From Candidatus Leptovillus affinis (lineage in GTDB: Bacteria; Chloroflexota; Anaerolineae; Promineifilales; Promineifilaceae), in assembly GCA_016705235.1 (NCBI GenBank), contig JADIYP010000002.1, forward strand, positions 682,001-746,000: DNA of 64,000 nucleotides. The letters run 5' to 3'. Under the pieces are notes generated by a model. That model was not told the origin of the DNA. It saw only the letters and a program-made list of their open reading frames with translations, and ran no database searches. The translations under genes were made by a program, and so were the position numbers. Below are positions 17,926 through 26,623 of the stretch, piece by piece (within the stretch, counting starts at the first letter, position 1; every line of letters starts with the position of its first letter).

Positions 17926-19902
17926 ATGACACAATTTCAATTAACCGCGCCCTACGAACCAACCGGCGACCAGCCCACGGCCGTTTCCGGCCTCATTCAG
18001 GGGTTAGCCGACGGACTGCGCCATCAGGTGCTGCTGGGCGCTACCGGAACCGGCAAAACATTCACCATCGCCAACGTCATCCAACAAACGCAGCGCCCCA
18101 CCCTCATCATGGCCCACAACAAAACCCTGGCCGCGCAGCTTTACAGCGAGTTCAAAAGCTTTTTCCCCCACAACGCCGTCAGCTACTTCGTGAGCTACTA
18201 CGATTATTACCAACCGGAAGCCTACATCCCGCGCACCGACACCTACATCGAAAAAACCACCGAAATCAACGCCGAAATCGAGCGCATGAGGCTGGCGGCC
18301 ACACAGGCCCTGGCGACGCGGCGCGACGTGATTGTCATCGCCAGCGTCAGCGCTATCTACTCGCTGGGTGATCCGGTGAAATATCATCAGGCGCATCTGC
18401 ACTTGCAAACCGGCCACATCGCCCAACGCGACAAAACGCTGCGCCGCCTGGTAGACATTTATTACGAACGAAATGATTATGAACTGAGTCACGGCCGTTT
18501 CCGGGTCCGTGGCGACGTGTTAGAAATCCAGCCGCCCCACGGCGAAACCATTTACCGCATCGAGTTTTGGGGTGAAGAGGTCGAACGCATCAGCGAAATC
18601 GACGGCCTGACCGGCGAACTGCGCCGCGAGCTGCCGGAAATTATGTTTCACCCTGCCCGTCATTTTGTCACCGAAGCGGACGATGTGGCCACGGCCGTTA
18701 CCCACATCGAAGCCGAGCTAGAAGAACAATTAGCCCATCTCAACCGGCAAAACAAACTGCTGGAAGCGTACCGCCTGGAACAACGCACCCGCTTCGACCT
18801 GGAAATGCTGCGCGAAATGGGCTACTGCAACGGCAGCGAAAATTACGGCCGTCACTTCTACGGCAAACCGGCCGGCGCGCCGCCCTGGACCCTCTTCGAC
18901 TACTTCCCCGACGATTTTCTCCTGGTTGTCGACGAAAGCCACATGACCATCCCCCAAATTCGCGCCATGTACCACGGCGACCGCCAGCGCAAACAAACGC
19001 TGGTTGATTTTGGCTTCCGCCTGCCCAGCGCCCTGGACAACCGCCCGCTCACCTTCGACGAATGGCAAGCGCGGCTTTATCAGGTCATTTACACCACCGC
19101 CACCCCTGGCCCATATGAACGCGAACACAGCCAAAACACCGTCGATCAAATCATCCGCCCCACCGGCCTCGTCGATCCGCAAATCAGCGTCCGGCCGGTG
19201 AAAGGGCAGGTAGATGATCTGCTCTTCGAGGTGCGCCGCCGCGTCGATAACGGCCAGCGCGCCCTCATCACCACGCTCACCAAGCGCATGGCCGAAGACC
19301 TGGCCGATTATCTGGCCGAGATGAACCTGAACGTCCACTATCTGCACAGCGAAGTGGAAACTCTGGAGCGCATCGAAATCTTGCGGGATTTACGCCGGGG
19401 CGTCTACGATGCCGTCGTGGGCATCAACCTGCTGCGCGAAGGGTTGGACTTGCCGGAAGTGTCGTTGGTGGCCATTCTGGACGCCGACAAAGAAGGCTTT
19501 TTACGCTCCGACACGGCGCTCATCCAGACAATTGGCCGCGCCGCCCGTCACATCGAAGGCACGGTCATCATGTACGCCGACCGGGTGACAGCGTCCATGC
19601 AGCGGGCCATCGACGAGACGAACCGCCGCCGCGAGAAGCAAATCGCCTACAACACGGCCCACGGCATCACGCCGCAAACCATCGCCAAGCAAATTAGCGA
19701 GCTGAATTGGCAGAAGGGGAAGGTTGATGAGGGGGAAACGGCCGTCACCGAACCCGCCACCTACACCCCCACCGACCTGCTTCACCAACTGGCGCAATTG
19801 GAAACCGACATGAAAACGGCCGCTCTCATGCTGGAGTTTGAACGCGCCGCCGCCCTGCGCGACCAGATCATCGAACTGCGGGGCCAACTCGAATCGGTTT
19901 AA
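17926..19902 (+). CDS. uvrB: Excinuclease ABC subunit B
   Basis: 658 residues, normal length. It is the DNA-damage verification helicase of nucleotide excision repair, acting with UvrA and UvrC. Visible are the Walker A GATGTGKT (about 39-46), the beta-hairpin with YYDYYQPEAYIP, the helicase motifs DESH, TTATPGPYE and GINLLREGLDLPEVSLV, QTIGRAARH, and a C-terminal UVR domain (about 620-655) for UvrC contact. AGAGGTGAAACC precedes the ATG. No uvrA or uvrC nearby. The GACCCCAAGGGTTT hairpin lies 18 bp after the stop and may end the transcript. Confidence 0.97.
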   Translation: MTQFQLTAPYEPTGDQPTAVSGLIQGLADGLRHQVLLGATGTGKTFTIANVIQQTQRPTLIMAHNKTLAAQLYSEFKSFFPHNAVSYFVSYYDYYQPEAYIPRTDTYIEKTTEINAEIERMRLAATQALATRRDVIVIASVSAIYSLGDPVKYHQAHLHLQTGHIAQRDKTLRRLVDIYYERNDYELSHGRFRVRGDVLEIQPPHGETIYRIEFWGEEVERISEIDGLTGELRRELPEIMFHPARHFVTEADDVATAVTHIEAELEEQLAHLNRQNKLLEAYRLEQRTRFDLEMLREMGYCNGSENYGRHFYGKPAGAPPWTLFDYFPDDFLLVVDESHMTIPQIRAMYHGDRQRKQTLVDFGFRLPSALDNRPLTFDEWQARLYQVIYTTATPGPYEREHSQNTVDQIIRPTGLVDPQISVRPVKGQVDDLLFEVRRRVDNGQRALITTLTKRMAEDLADYLAEMNLNVHYLHSEVETLERIEILRDLRRGVYDAVVGINLLREGLDLPEVSLVAILDADKEGFLRSDTALIQTIGRAARHIEGTVIMYADRVTASMQRAIDETNRRREKQIAYNTAHGITPQTIAKQISELNWQKGKVDEGETAVTEPATYTPTDLLHQLAQLETDMKTAALMLEFERAAALRDQIIELRGQLESV

Positions 19903-19920
19903 AGATAATGTAACCATACA

Positions 19921-19977
19921 GACCCCAAGGGTTTTCTCCTGGGAATTTAGGGTATTGGGTATCAAACCCTTGGGGTC
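19921..19977. repeat. Intergenic inverted repeat, GACCCCAAGGGTTT family
   Basis: Perfect 14-bp arms at 19921-19934 and 19964-19977 with an interior (GGGAATTTAGGGTATTGGGT) similar to the copy at 12379. It sits directly after uvrB. The right arm is followed by TTGCTAA, not a U run, so termination would be weak. Confidence 0.8.
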
Positions 19978-20064
19978 TTGCTAAAGGAGCCTGAGCGTTT
20001 ACGATTTAGCCGCGAAAATCCGCGTCATCTGTGTACCAATCACATCGCAAAAAGGATGGGAGTC

Positions 20065-20532
20065 ATGAACATTTGTATTCGCAAAGCGGTGGAAGGGGAT
20101 GCACGGCCGTTAACGGCCGTTTCCCGGCAAGCCTTCAACCACGATATCCACTACGGCGCGCCACAGGTTGGCGGCCCGCCCGGCTACGACATGGTCAACT
20201 GGCAGCTGCGCATGATTTTGACCTGTGATTATTACAAAATTGAAGATGAAGACGGCCGTTTGCTCGGCGGCATCATCGTCTACCCCAAGGGCTACCGGCA
20301 TATGGAACTGGGGCGCATCTTTGTGCAGCCCGACTGCCAGAATCAGGGCATCGGCGCCCAGGCCATTCGCTTTCTGGAAGAAACCTACCCGGAAACCGAC
20401 CGCTGGACGTTGGACACGCCCGCCTGGAACACGCGCAACCGCTACTTCTATGAAAAAATGGGCTATCGCCTGACCGGCGAAGAAGGGCACGGCGGCGTCT
20501 GGTACGCCAAACAAATAGGCGAAAACGAATAA
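20065..20532 (+). CDS. GNAT family N-acetyltransferase
   Basis: 155 residues, single GNAT fold. The acetyl-CoA binding loop is QNQGIGAQAI in motif A, preceded by ELGRIFVQPD; motif B ends with TRNRYFYEKMGYRLTGEE. Substrate is unknown. The ATG at 20065 has AAGGA 8 nt upstream; an ATG at 20056 overlaps that site and is less likely. Two consecutive ACGGCCGTT palindromes encode part of residues 14-19. Convergent with the MFS gene, 37 bp apart. Confidence 0.85.
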   Translation: MNICIRKAVEGDARPLTAVSRQAFNHDIHYGAPQVGGPPGYDMVNWQLRMILTCDYYKIEDEDGRLLGGIIVYPKGYRHMELGRIFVQPDCQNQGIGAQAIRFLEETYPETDRWTLDTPAWNTRNRYFYEKMGYRLTGEEGHGGVWYAKQIGENE

Positions 20533-20569
20533 GCAAACCCTGAGGGTCTTGTGAAATATGGCGCGATGA

Positions 20570-21925
20570 TCAGGAAACGGCCGTTTCCACCCGCGCCATC
20601 TCGTCATGATCCGGCAAAATAATCTCCACCTTGCGAATCACCGGGAACAGGTAGCCGCCCAATCCCACCAGCGCCGAAGTCAGCCCGGCAAACACAAACA
20701 ACAGCGAAATCCCCGCCCCCGGACCGCTGCCCACCAGCCAGGAAAAACGATCCACCAGGCTGCCGCCTGCGCGCATGGCCGGTTCCAACCAGCCATCCGT
20801 CAGGGGAATTACCAGCAAATTTGCCAGCGGAACCACCGCCCAGGCAATCACCCGGCGCACGGAAAACACGCGCCCCTGCACATCCGGGGCTACCTTCGCC
20901 TGCCAGATGGCCTGATTAGAACCATTGATGATGGGCACAAGCAAGTTGCCCAGAAAAGAAGCCAGCGCCCACACCGGCCAGCTTTGGCCAACGCCCATGA
21001 GCATCAGCCCCAACACGCCGCTGCCAATCCAACCGGCTAAAACGCCGTTAACGCGCGGCTTTGGTCCGCCCCAGGTACTCATCAACACGCCGCCCAACAC
21101 GCCGCCAATCGCCCCGGCCGACATGATCCAGGCAAAAAGCTGCGCGTTTTGGTTCGTGCGGTACAAAATCATGGCCGCCAGCGCGGTAAAGGCCAGCGTG
21201 GCAAAGAAGTTGCCGATGAAAAAGACAATCTGCAAGCCCAGAAGTGACGGCCGTCGCCAGATATACACAAAGCCATACGCCGATTCGCGCCAGAAATTGC
21301 CCTGGCCCTGCTGTCCTTCCACCGTGCGCGGCGGGTCCGGCACAAAAATAAACAGCAACGTTCCCACGGCAAACAGAAACGTCGCCACGTCTATAAGCAA
21401 AATGCCTTGCAGCCCCACAAACCCTAACATGGCCCCGGCCATAATCGGCGCAAAAATGTTTGAGCCAGATTCAGCCAGCATGACCAGACCGCTGGCACGG
21501 CCGTACTGCGCTTTGGGCACCATCATGCTGATCGCCGCAGAATAAGCCGGCCATTGCAGCGTCTGAAACGCGCCGTTGATGGCGTTGGTGATGTACAGAT
21601 GCCACACTTCCAGATTCCCGGTCCAAACCAACAGCAAAACAACAATCGTCGTCGCGCCGGCCGCCAGATCGCTCACAATCATCATCTTTTTGCGGCTGTT
21701 ACGGTCTACAATCGTCCCGGCGAAGGGGCTGAACAAGATGAGCGGCAGCGTAAAAGCCAGCCCCAACAACGCCAGCTCCTGCACCCGCTCCGTCTCCCCA
21801 AAAATGTAGATGGGCAGCGCAAATCCAGTCATGGCGCTGCCCAGTAACGAGATAAACTGACCGATCCACACGATCAGGAAACCTTTCATGCCGGTCGGTC
21901 TACCCAAGGGATTTTGTGTGTTCAT
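20570..21925 (-). CDS. MFS transporter
   Basis: 451 residues from the ATG at 21925; 10-12 predicted membrane helices. The segment DRNSRKKMMIVSD after helix 2 is the MFS loop 2-3 signature variant, and the overall pattern (FAGTIVDR, SGLVMLAESGSN, SNQAIWQAKVAPDVQGRVFSVRR) matches the macrolide-efflux/MFS_3 (MefA-like) family. The usual role is drug or metabolite export; substrate is unknown. No strong ribosome site precedes 21925; an ATG at 21889 (MKGFL) is a possible alternative. Confidence 0.85.
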   Translation of the reverse strand: MNTQNPLGRPTGMKGFLIVWIGQFISLLGSAMTGFALPIYIFGETERVQELALLGLAFTLPLILFSPFAGTIVDRNSRKKMMIVSDLAAGATTIVVLLLVWTGNLEVWHLYITNAINGAFQTLQWPAYSAAISMMVPKAQYGRASGLVMLAESGSNIFAPIMAGAMLGFVGLQGILLIDVATFLFAVGTLLFIFVPDPPRTVEGQQGQGNFWRESAYGFVYIWRRPSLLGLQIVFFIGNFFATLAFTALAAMILYRTNQNAQLFAWIMSAGAIGGVLGGVLMSTWGGPKPRVNGVLAGWIGSGVLGLMLMGVGQSWPVWALASFLGNLLVPIINGSNQAIWQAKVAPDVQGRVFSVRRVIAWAVVPLANLLVIPLTDGWLEPAMRAGGSLVDRFSWLVGSGPGAGISLLFVFAGLTSALVGLGGYLFPVIRKVEIILPDHDEMARVETAVS

Positions 21926-22039
21926 CAAACTAGATGCCTTTTTGTAATTTGGGGTTGCCGTGATGCCGGATCCAGAGTTCAACACGCATCACGATCACGC
22001 CTGATCACCTGCACATGCCCGAAGGGTTCTTGTTTTAGC

Positions 22040-22140
22040 GTATCTTCTCGAAAAGTTGGGGAATTTGTAGGTCGGAATGTTAATCTGACCGTGCGGAATG
22101 CCATTCCGCACTACGACACCCCGAAAAATCGAGAAGATAC
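22040..22140. repeat. 101-bp palindrome-bounded element
   Basis: Terminal inverted repeats GTATCTTCTCGA (22040-22051) and TCGAGAAGATAC (22129-22140) enclose a second hairpin, GTGCGGAATG/CATTCCGCAC at 22091-22111. Non-coding and MITE-like in layout. Only one copy was seen in this window. Confidence 0.6.
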
Positions 22141-22315
22141 TTAACCCGTTATCCGATTGATGTGCGGCGGCGGAGTTGATAAAAATGGTATAAGCCTGGG
22201 GAAGTGTAGACCAGTCTTCAAGACTGGTCCAATCTGGAAACTTCAAAGTCAATAACGGCACTATCTTTGCAGTTTTGGTATTGAGCAAGTTCTGCGACGA
22301 GATTACCTTGCTTTA

Positions 22316-22493
22316 TGTCATGCTGAGAGCCTGTGCTGAGGCCGCCGAAGCATCCTCCGAAGCATCTCGTTCAGCCCTAATGACCAATACATGGGAATTC
22401 TTCCCCGGTCGACGTTGCTCAGGGCCGCAGACTCCGCTCAGAATGACATGTCCGTAGCAAAATCTTATCGTTTTAAAAAGTGCAAACATCGTG
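22316..22493 (+). repeat. 178-bp dispersed repeat, copy 1
   Basis: Nearly identical to 37730-37907 in the same orientation, with only scattered substitutions. Inner ends GTCATGCTGAG and CTCAGAATGAC form an imperfect inverted repeat, followed by a shared 40-bp tail (ending AAAAAGTGCAAA). No coding potential. It abuts the 122-bp TIR element at 22497. Confidence 0.9.
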
Positions 22494-22496
22494 AAC

Positions 22497-22618
22497 GGGT
22501 CTTTCGGGTCTTGTGGGTATCACTGAATGGAGGGGCGGGTCTTGTACCCGCCCGGTTGAGGGCGACCACGAGGGTCGCCCCTACATCTGGTGTCAACCCC
22601 ATGAAATCCTGAAAAGCC
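22497..22618. mobile_element. 122-bp TIR element, GC-core subfamily, copy 1
   Basis: Left end GGGTCTTTCGGG and right end AACCCCATGAAATCCTGAAA resemble the ends of the elements at 37582, 47480 and 50468 (consensus GG-TCTT-GGA-TT---GGGGTT). The core carries two hairpins (GGGCGGGTC/GACC... type) shared with the 37582 copy. Non-autonomous and MITE-like: no transposase is present. Confidence 0.7.
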
Positions 22619-22636
22619 TCAATAACGAGTACACCC

Positions 22637-23650
22637 TTACTGCTGCTGTTGCTGCTGCTGTTGTTGATAGCCATCCGCTGCCGGAGGATGCCAATCGACC
22701 TGCGGCAGCAGACGCGTTTGGGACGGCAGCGGTTCATCTGTGCGGGCTACCTGAACGCCCACATCCAACTCCGTCTCTGCCTCGCCGCGAAAAACGCCGC
22801 GGGTCGGCGGCACGTCGGCGTAATCGCGCCCCAAAGCCACGCGAATGTGCCGGTCGTCGGCGATGAGATTGTTGGTGGGGTCGAAGCCTACCCAGCCCAC
22901 GTCCGGCAGCAGGGCCTCGACCCAGGCGTGGGAGGCGTCTTCAAGCGAGCGATCTTCCTTGTCGCGGTGGAAGAGGTAGCCGCTGACATACCGGCAGGGA
23001 ATGCCCACCTGGCGTACCAGGGCGATCAGGATGTGGGTGAAATCCTGGCAGACGCCGCGCCGCGCGGCCAGGGCTTCGTCGATGGGGGAATCGACTTTGG
23101 TGCTGTCTGGGGCGTAATCGAACATTTCGTACACGGCCGTGTTCGCCCACCTCAGCAGCGTCAACGGGTCCATGCGCCGATTGACGCCGATTTCCTGCGC
23201 CAACGCCAGCAGTCCGGCCGTAGGGTTGGCAAATTGACTGGGCGCCAAAAAATCCCAATACTGCCCGTTTTGACGAAACGCATCGACGCTGACCCAGGCC
23301 CGCGTTGTCAGCGCCGGTGGCAGCGGCGTCGCCGGACGACATTCCACCACCGCTTCCGTTTTGATGGTCAATTGCGCGTGCTGCCCCGGAACGTTGAAAT
23401 GATGCACCAGGTTGCCCAACGGATCACGATAACTCATGATCCGCGATGGCGGCTCTACTGTTAACTCAAACGAATGGCAGACCTGATTCCCATCAGACAT
23501 GGGCTGCATTCGTACTTCCATATAACTTTCGGTGATGGGGGCGCTGTAGCGAAACCGGGTGTGATGGCGCAGACGATAATGGGTGGGGGCAACTTGCATA
23601 CTGGGCGTCCTACGTTGTTGGTAATATTCTGTGGGGTTGACAACCTTCAT
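22637..23650 (-). CDS. Transglutaminase-like cysteine protease family protein
   Basis: 337 residues. A bacterial transglutaminase-like N-terminal beta domain (about 20-110) precedes a transglutaminase core with Cys in RRGVCQDF, His in DASHAWVE and Asp in VGFDPTNN, a complete catalytic triad. No signal peptide. It ends in a run of nine Gln encoded by CAG/CAA. Last gene of a three-gene minus-strand operon with the alpha-E protein and circularly permuted ATP-grasp; this trio is widely conserved and is thought to be involved in peptide-bond or peptidyl-carrier chemistry, with function unproven. GAGGAG lies 11 nt before the ATG. Confidence 0.9.
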   Translation of the reverse strand: MKVVNPTEYYQQRRTPSMQVAPTHYRLRHHTRFRYSAPITESYMEVRMQPMSDGNQVCHSFELTVEPPSRIMSYRDPLGNLVHHFNVPGQHAQLTIKTEAVVECRPATPLPPALTTRAWVSVDAFRQNGQYWDFLAPSQFANPTAGLLALAQEIGVNRRMDPLTLLRWANTAVYEMFDYAPDSTKVDSPIDEALAARRGVCQDFTHILIALVRQVGIPCRYVSGYLFHRDKEDRSLEDASHAWVEALLPDVGWVGFDPTNNLIADDRHIRVALGRDYADVPPTRGVFRGEAETELDVGVQVARTDEPLPSQTRLLPQVDWHPPAADGYQQQQQQQQQ

Positions 23651-23686
23651 GGATTCTACATCTCCTCAATTGTATGTCTGGTCCCC

Positions 23687-24634
23687 TTAAATGGGTAATT
23701 CTTCGACCACCGGAAAGGTGATATACACCTGATAAACAGTGTCGTGGATGGCCTGACTCTGCTGCTGAATGCCTTTCAGGAAATCGTGCAGCCCGTCGGC
23801 CAGCACTTCATCGATCTGGCTGAATTGCAGCACCGACTGCAAACGGCCGGCCCGGCGGTTAAGCTCTTGGTTGCGGTGGCTTTGGGTGATGATGGCGATT
23901 TGTTTAAGCGCCTGGCGCATCATATTGATCGAAAAGTGGAGCGAGTGGGGAAATTCAGCGTTAAGCAGTAAAAATTCGGCGATTCGCGCCGGCGTCAGGT
24001 CAGCCGTGTAGACGTTGCAATACGCCTCGAAGGCGGTGCAGCTTTTCAGCAGCGCGATCCAATCCATGTGGTCTTCGGCTTGCGGCGGCCGGCCGATCAC
24101 TGCTTCAAAATGGATGTCTACCAGGCGGAGGATGCTGTTGGCGCGTTCGCTGTAGCGGCCCAACTGCATAAACTGCCAGCCTTCGTTATGGCTCATGGTG
24201 GCGTCGGCGATGCCGCCGATCAGGTAAAGGTGCTGAATGAGCTGCTGCATGAGCATTTGGGGCTGGTTTTCCCAGGCGTCGTAGGGTGGACTCATCATCA
24301 AATAAAGTTGATTGATTTGCATCCACAACTCGGAGCTGATTTGTTCGCGCACCTGGCGGGCATTTTCCCGCGCCTGGTTGATGGAAGAGACGACCGACCA
24401 CGGGTTTTTGCGATCCAAAACGAGCAGGCTGATGGTGGTTTCTTCGTCGAACGGCAGGTTTTGGTATTCGGTGGCGTGGATATTTTTTAATAAGCGTTGG
24501 TACCTGTCGCCGCCCATGCGGCTGGATTGGTCAAGGATCAGATCAAAATAGACGCTGGTTAAGCGGGTGGTGTGTTCGGCGCGTTCCAGGTATCGGCTTA
24601 ACCAGTAGAGGCTGTCTGCTACGCGTGATAACAT
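23687..24634 (-). CDS. Alpha-E domain-containing protein (DUF403)
   Basis: 315 residues, all-helical, beginning MLSRVADSLYWLSRYLERAEHTTR, the typical start of the alpha-E family. There are no catalytic motifs; the family always accompanies circularly permuted ATP-grasp and transglutaminase proteins and may be a binding or scaffold partner. The next gene downstream begins 37 bp after its stop, and the ATP-grasp gene ends 144 bp upstream. Confidence 0.9.
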   Translation of the reverse strand: MLSRVADSLYWLSRYLERAEHTTRLTSVYFDLILDQSSRMGGDRYQRLLKNIHATEYQNLPFDEETTISLLVLDRKNPWSVVSSINQARENARQVREQISSELWMQINQLYLMMSPPYDAWENQPQMLMQQLIQHLYLIGGIADATMSHNEGWQFMQLGRYSERANSILRLVDIHFEAVIGRPPQAEDHMDWIALLKSCTAFEAYCNVYTADLTPARIAEFLLLNAEFPHSLHFSINMMRQALKQIAIITQSHRNQELNRRAGRLQSVLQFSQIDEVLADGLHDFLKGIQQQSQAIHDTVYQVYITFPVVEELPI

Positions 24635-24778
24635 GCTTGTCTCCCTTGAGAATAGGACACGGATAAACGCAGATAAATGCGGATCAAAATCTGCGGATTT
24701 GAATGCGTGGTGGTGTGCCCCATGCTTGAAGTTTTTTAAGATGAATGCCCGGAGGTGTGAATTCTCCAGGAGATGGTG

Positions 24779-26236
24779 TTATTCGTACAGGACCCAGGTG
24801 TCTTTGCTGCCGCCGCCCTGGGAGGAGTTGACGACCAGGGAGCCGCGCTTGAGGGCTACCCGTGTCAGGCCGCCAGGCACAATTTTGATTTCTTTGCCGT
24901 AGAGGATGTACGGCCGTAAATCCACATGCCGCGCATCCACTTCGCCATCAATAAAACAGGGGGCGCGTGATAACGACAGGGTGGGCTGGGCGATGTAGTT
25001 GCGCGGGTTAGCCTCGATGCGTTCTTTAAATTCGGCGCGTTCAACGGCCGTGCTGTGTGGCCCAATCAACATGCCGTAGCCGCCGGATTCGCCAACCGCC
25101 TTGACTACAAGATGCTCCAAATTTGCCAGGACGTGTTGGCGTTGGGCGTCGTCCTCCAGGAGATAGGTTTCGATATTGGGCAAAATGGGTTCTTCATTCA
25201 GATAATACTGGATGATTTTGGGCACGTAGGCATACAGCGCCTTGTCGTCGGCGACACCCGTGCCGATGGCGTTAGCCAGGGAGACATTGCCGGCGCGGTA
25301 GGCGTTGAACAGGCCGGAAACGCCCAAAATCGAATCGTGCCGGAAAGCCAGTGGATCGAGAAAATCGTCGTCCAGGCGGCGGTAGATAACGTCGACCCGC
25401 TGCAAGCCGCGGGTGGTGCGCATGTAGACGAAGTTGTTGTGGACGAGCAGGTCGCGCCCTTCCACCAGTTCGATGCCCATCTGGCGGGCCAGGAAGGTGT
25501 GTTCGTAGTAGGCGGAATTAAAAACGCCGGGCGTCAGCAGCACCACCACCGGGTCGGCGGACTGGTTGGGGGCGAGGGCTTTGAGAGTGGCGAGCAGGTT
25601 TTGGCCGTATTGGTTGGTGGGCTGGACGCCGTAGCCGCTAAAAAAGTTGGGGAAGATGCGTTTCATGACCTGCCGGTTGGCCAGCATGTAGGAAACGCCG
25701 CTGGGTACGCGCAAGTTGTCTTCCAGGACGGCGAAACGGCCGTCTTCCAAGCGCACCAAATCGCTGCCCACCACCGACACGTAAATGCCGCCGGGCACAT
25801 CCACGCCGCGCATTTCCCGGCGAAAATGGCGGCAGCTAAATACCAGATCAACCGGCACTACCCCTTCAGCCAGAATTTTCCCCTCGTGGTACACATCATG
25901 CAGGAAGAGATTGAGCGCCATAATGCGCTGCGTCAGCCCGGTTTCGATGATCGTCCATTCGGCCTGGGTGATGATGCGTGGCAGCAAATCGTAGGGGAAG
26001 ATTTTTTCCGTGCCTGCCTCATTGCCATAAACCGTGAAGGTGATGCCCTGATGCAAAAAAGAAGCGTCAGCCGCCTGTTGGTAGCGGTCTAAATCCTGGG
26101 CCGACATGGTGAGCAAGCGCTGGTAAAGCGCCGCGTATGGCGGCCGTGGCGTGGCGTCGGGCGTGAACATTTCGTCGTAAAATTGCTGTTCCAGTTTGTA
26201 ATGGTTGAACGGGGGCGGCAGTGGTATGTGCGCCAT
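24779..26236 (-). CDS. Circularly permuted ATP-grasp protein (type 2)
   Basis: 485 residues from the ATG at 26236, which has AAGGGA 7 nt upstream; an ATG 30 bp earlier has no such site. The DUF404/DUF407 pattern is clear: TVYGNEAGTEKIFPYDLLPRII, RIMALNLFLHDVYHEGKIL, VLEDNLRVPSGVSYMLANR, TPGVFNSAYYEHTFLARQMGIELVEG (read as several motifs), and VVKAVGESGGYGMLIGP. This is an ATP-dependent carboxylate-amine ligase fold with the usual order of strands permuted. First gene of the operon with the alpha-E and transglutaminase proteins; ligase plus hydrolase in one operon suggests making and processing of a small peptide (inference). Confidence 0.9.
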   Translation of the reverse strand: MAHIPLPPPFNHYKLEQQFYDEMFTPDATPRPPYAALYQRLLTMSAQDLDRYQQAADASFLHQGITFTVYGNEAGTEKIFPYDLLPRIITQAEWTIIETGLTQRIMALNLFLHDVYHEGKILAEGVVPVDLVFSCRHFRREMRGVDVPGGIYVSVVGSDLVRLEDGRFAVLEDNLRVPSGVSYMLANRQVMKRIFPNFFSGYGVQPTNQYGQNLLATLKALAPNQSADPVVVLLTPGVFNSAYYEHTFLARQMGIELVEGRDLLVHNNFVYMRTTRGLQRVDVIYRRLDDDFLDPLAFRHDSILGVSGLFNAYRAGNVSLANAIGTGVADDKALYAYVPKIIQYYLNEEPILPNIETYLLEDDAQRQHVLANLEHLVVKAVGESGGYGMLIGPHSTAVERAEFKERIEANPRNYIAQPTLSLSRAPCFIDGEVDARHVDLRPYILYGKEIKIVPGGLTRVALKRGSLVVNSSQGGGSKDTWVLYE

Positions 26237-26623
26237 GAATTTTCCCTTTGGGACAAAAAAACGCACGCAAAAGCTTTGATCGTGGTAACGTCCTGGTTAC
26301 CGTTGACAAGTTTTTGGTGCGTCATTGTCCGATTGTTTTTTTGTCTGAATTATTCTACAAGAGAGTTTTAATCTGCTCAACCCCATTTTGATGTCTAAAG
26401 CGACCAAAGGAACGGCCGTTCCTTTGTGCCAACCGCGCGAATGACGGTTATGTCGTATGGTTAAGCTGGTGAGAAAAGGTAAAATATAGTTTGGAAGCAG
26501 CTCACGGCCGTTTTAACCCGATGGACGCAACAGGACGGCCGTTTTTCCGTATATCATCTGTATCGTCATGAACCTTGTGTCGCTAACCGGTCTGGTAACT
26601 TGTTGACGACAATCTGAGCAGTC
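26237..26623. other. Divergent intergenic region, ATP-grasp operon / YqiJ operon
   Basis: 387 bp. Contains three ACGGCCGT palindromes (near 26413, 26505, 26536) and A/T-rich stretches suited to promoters in both directions. TAAAATATAG near 26480 could be a -10 region for the plus operon, but I could not pair it with a convincing -35. No ORF or repeat element was seen. Confidence 0.45.

Noticed and set aside
18004..19965. Long antisense ORFs opposite uvrB
   Set aside because: Mirror frames of a high-GC gene with strong codon bias; no ribosome sites or recognisable domains.
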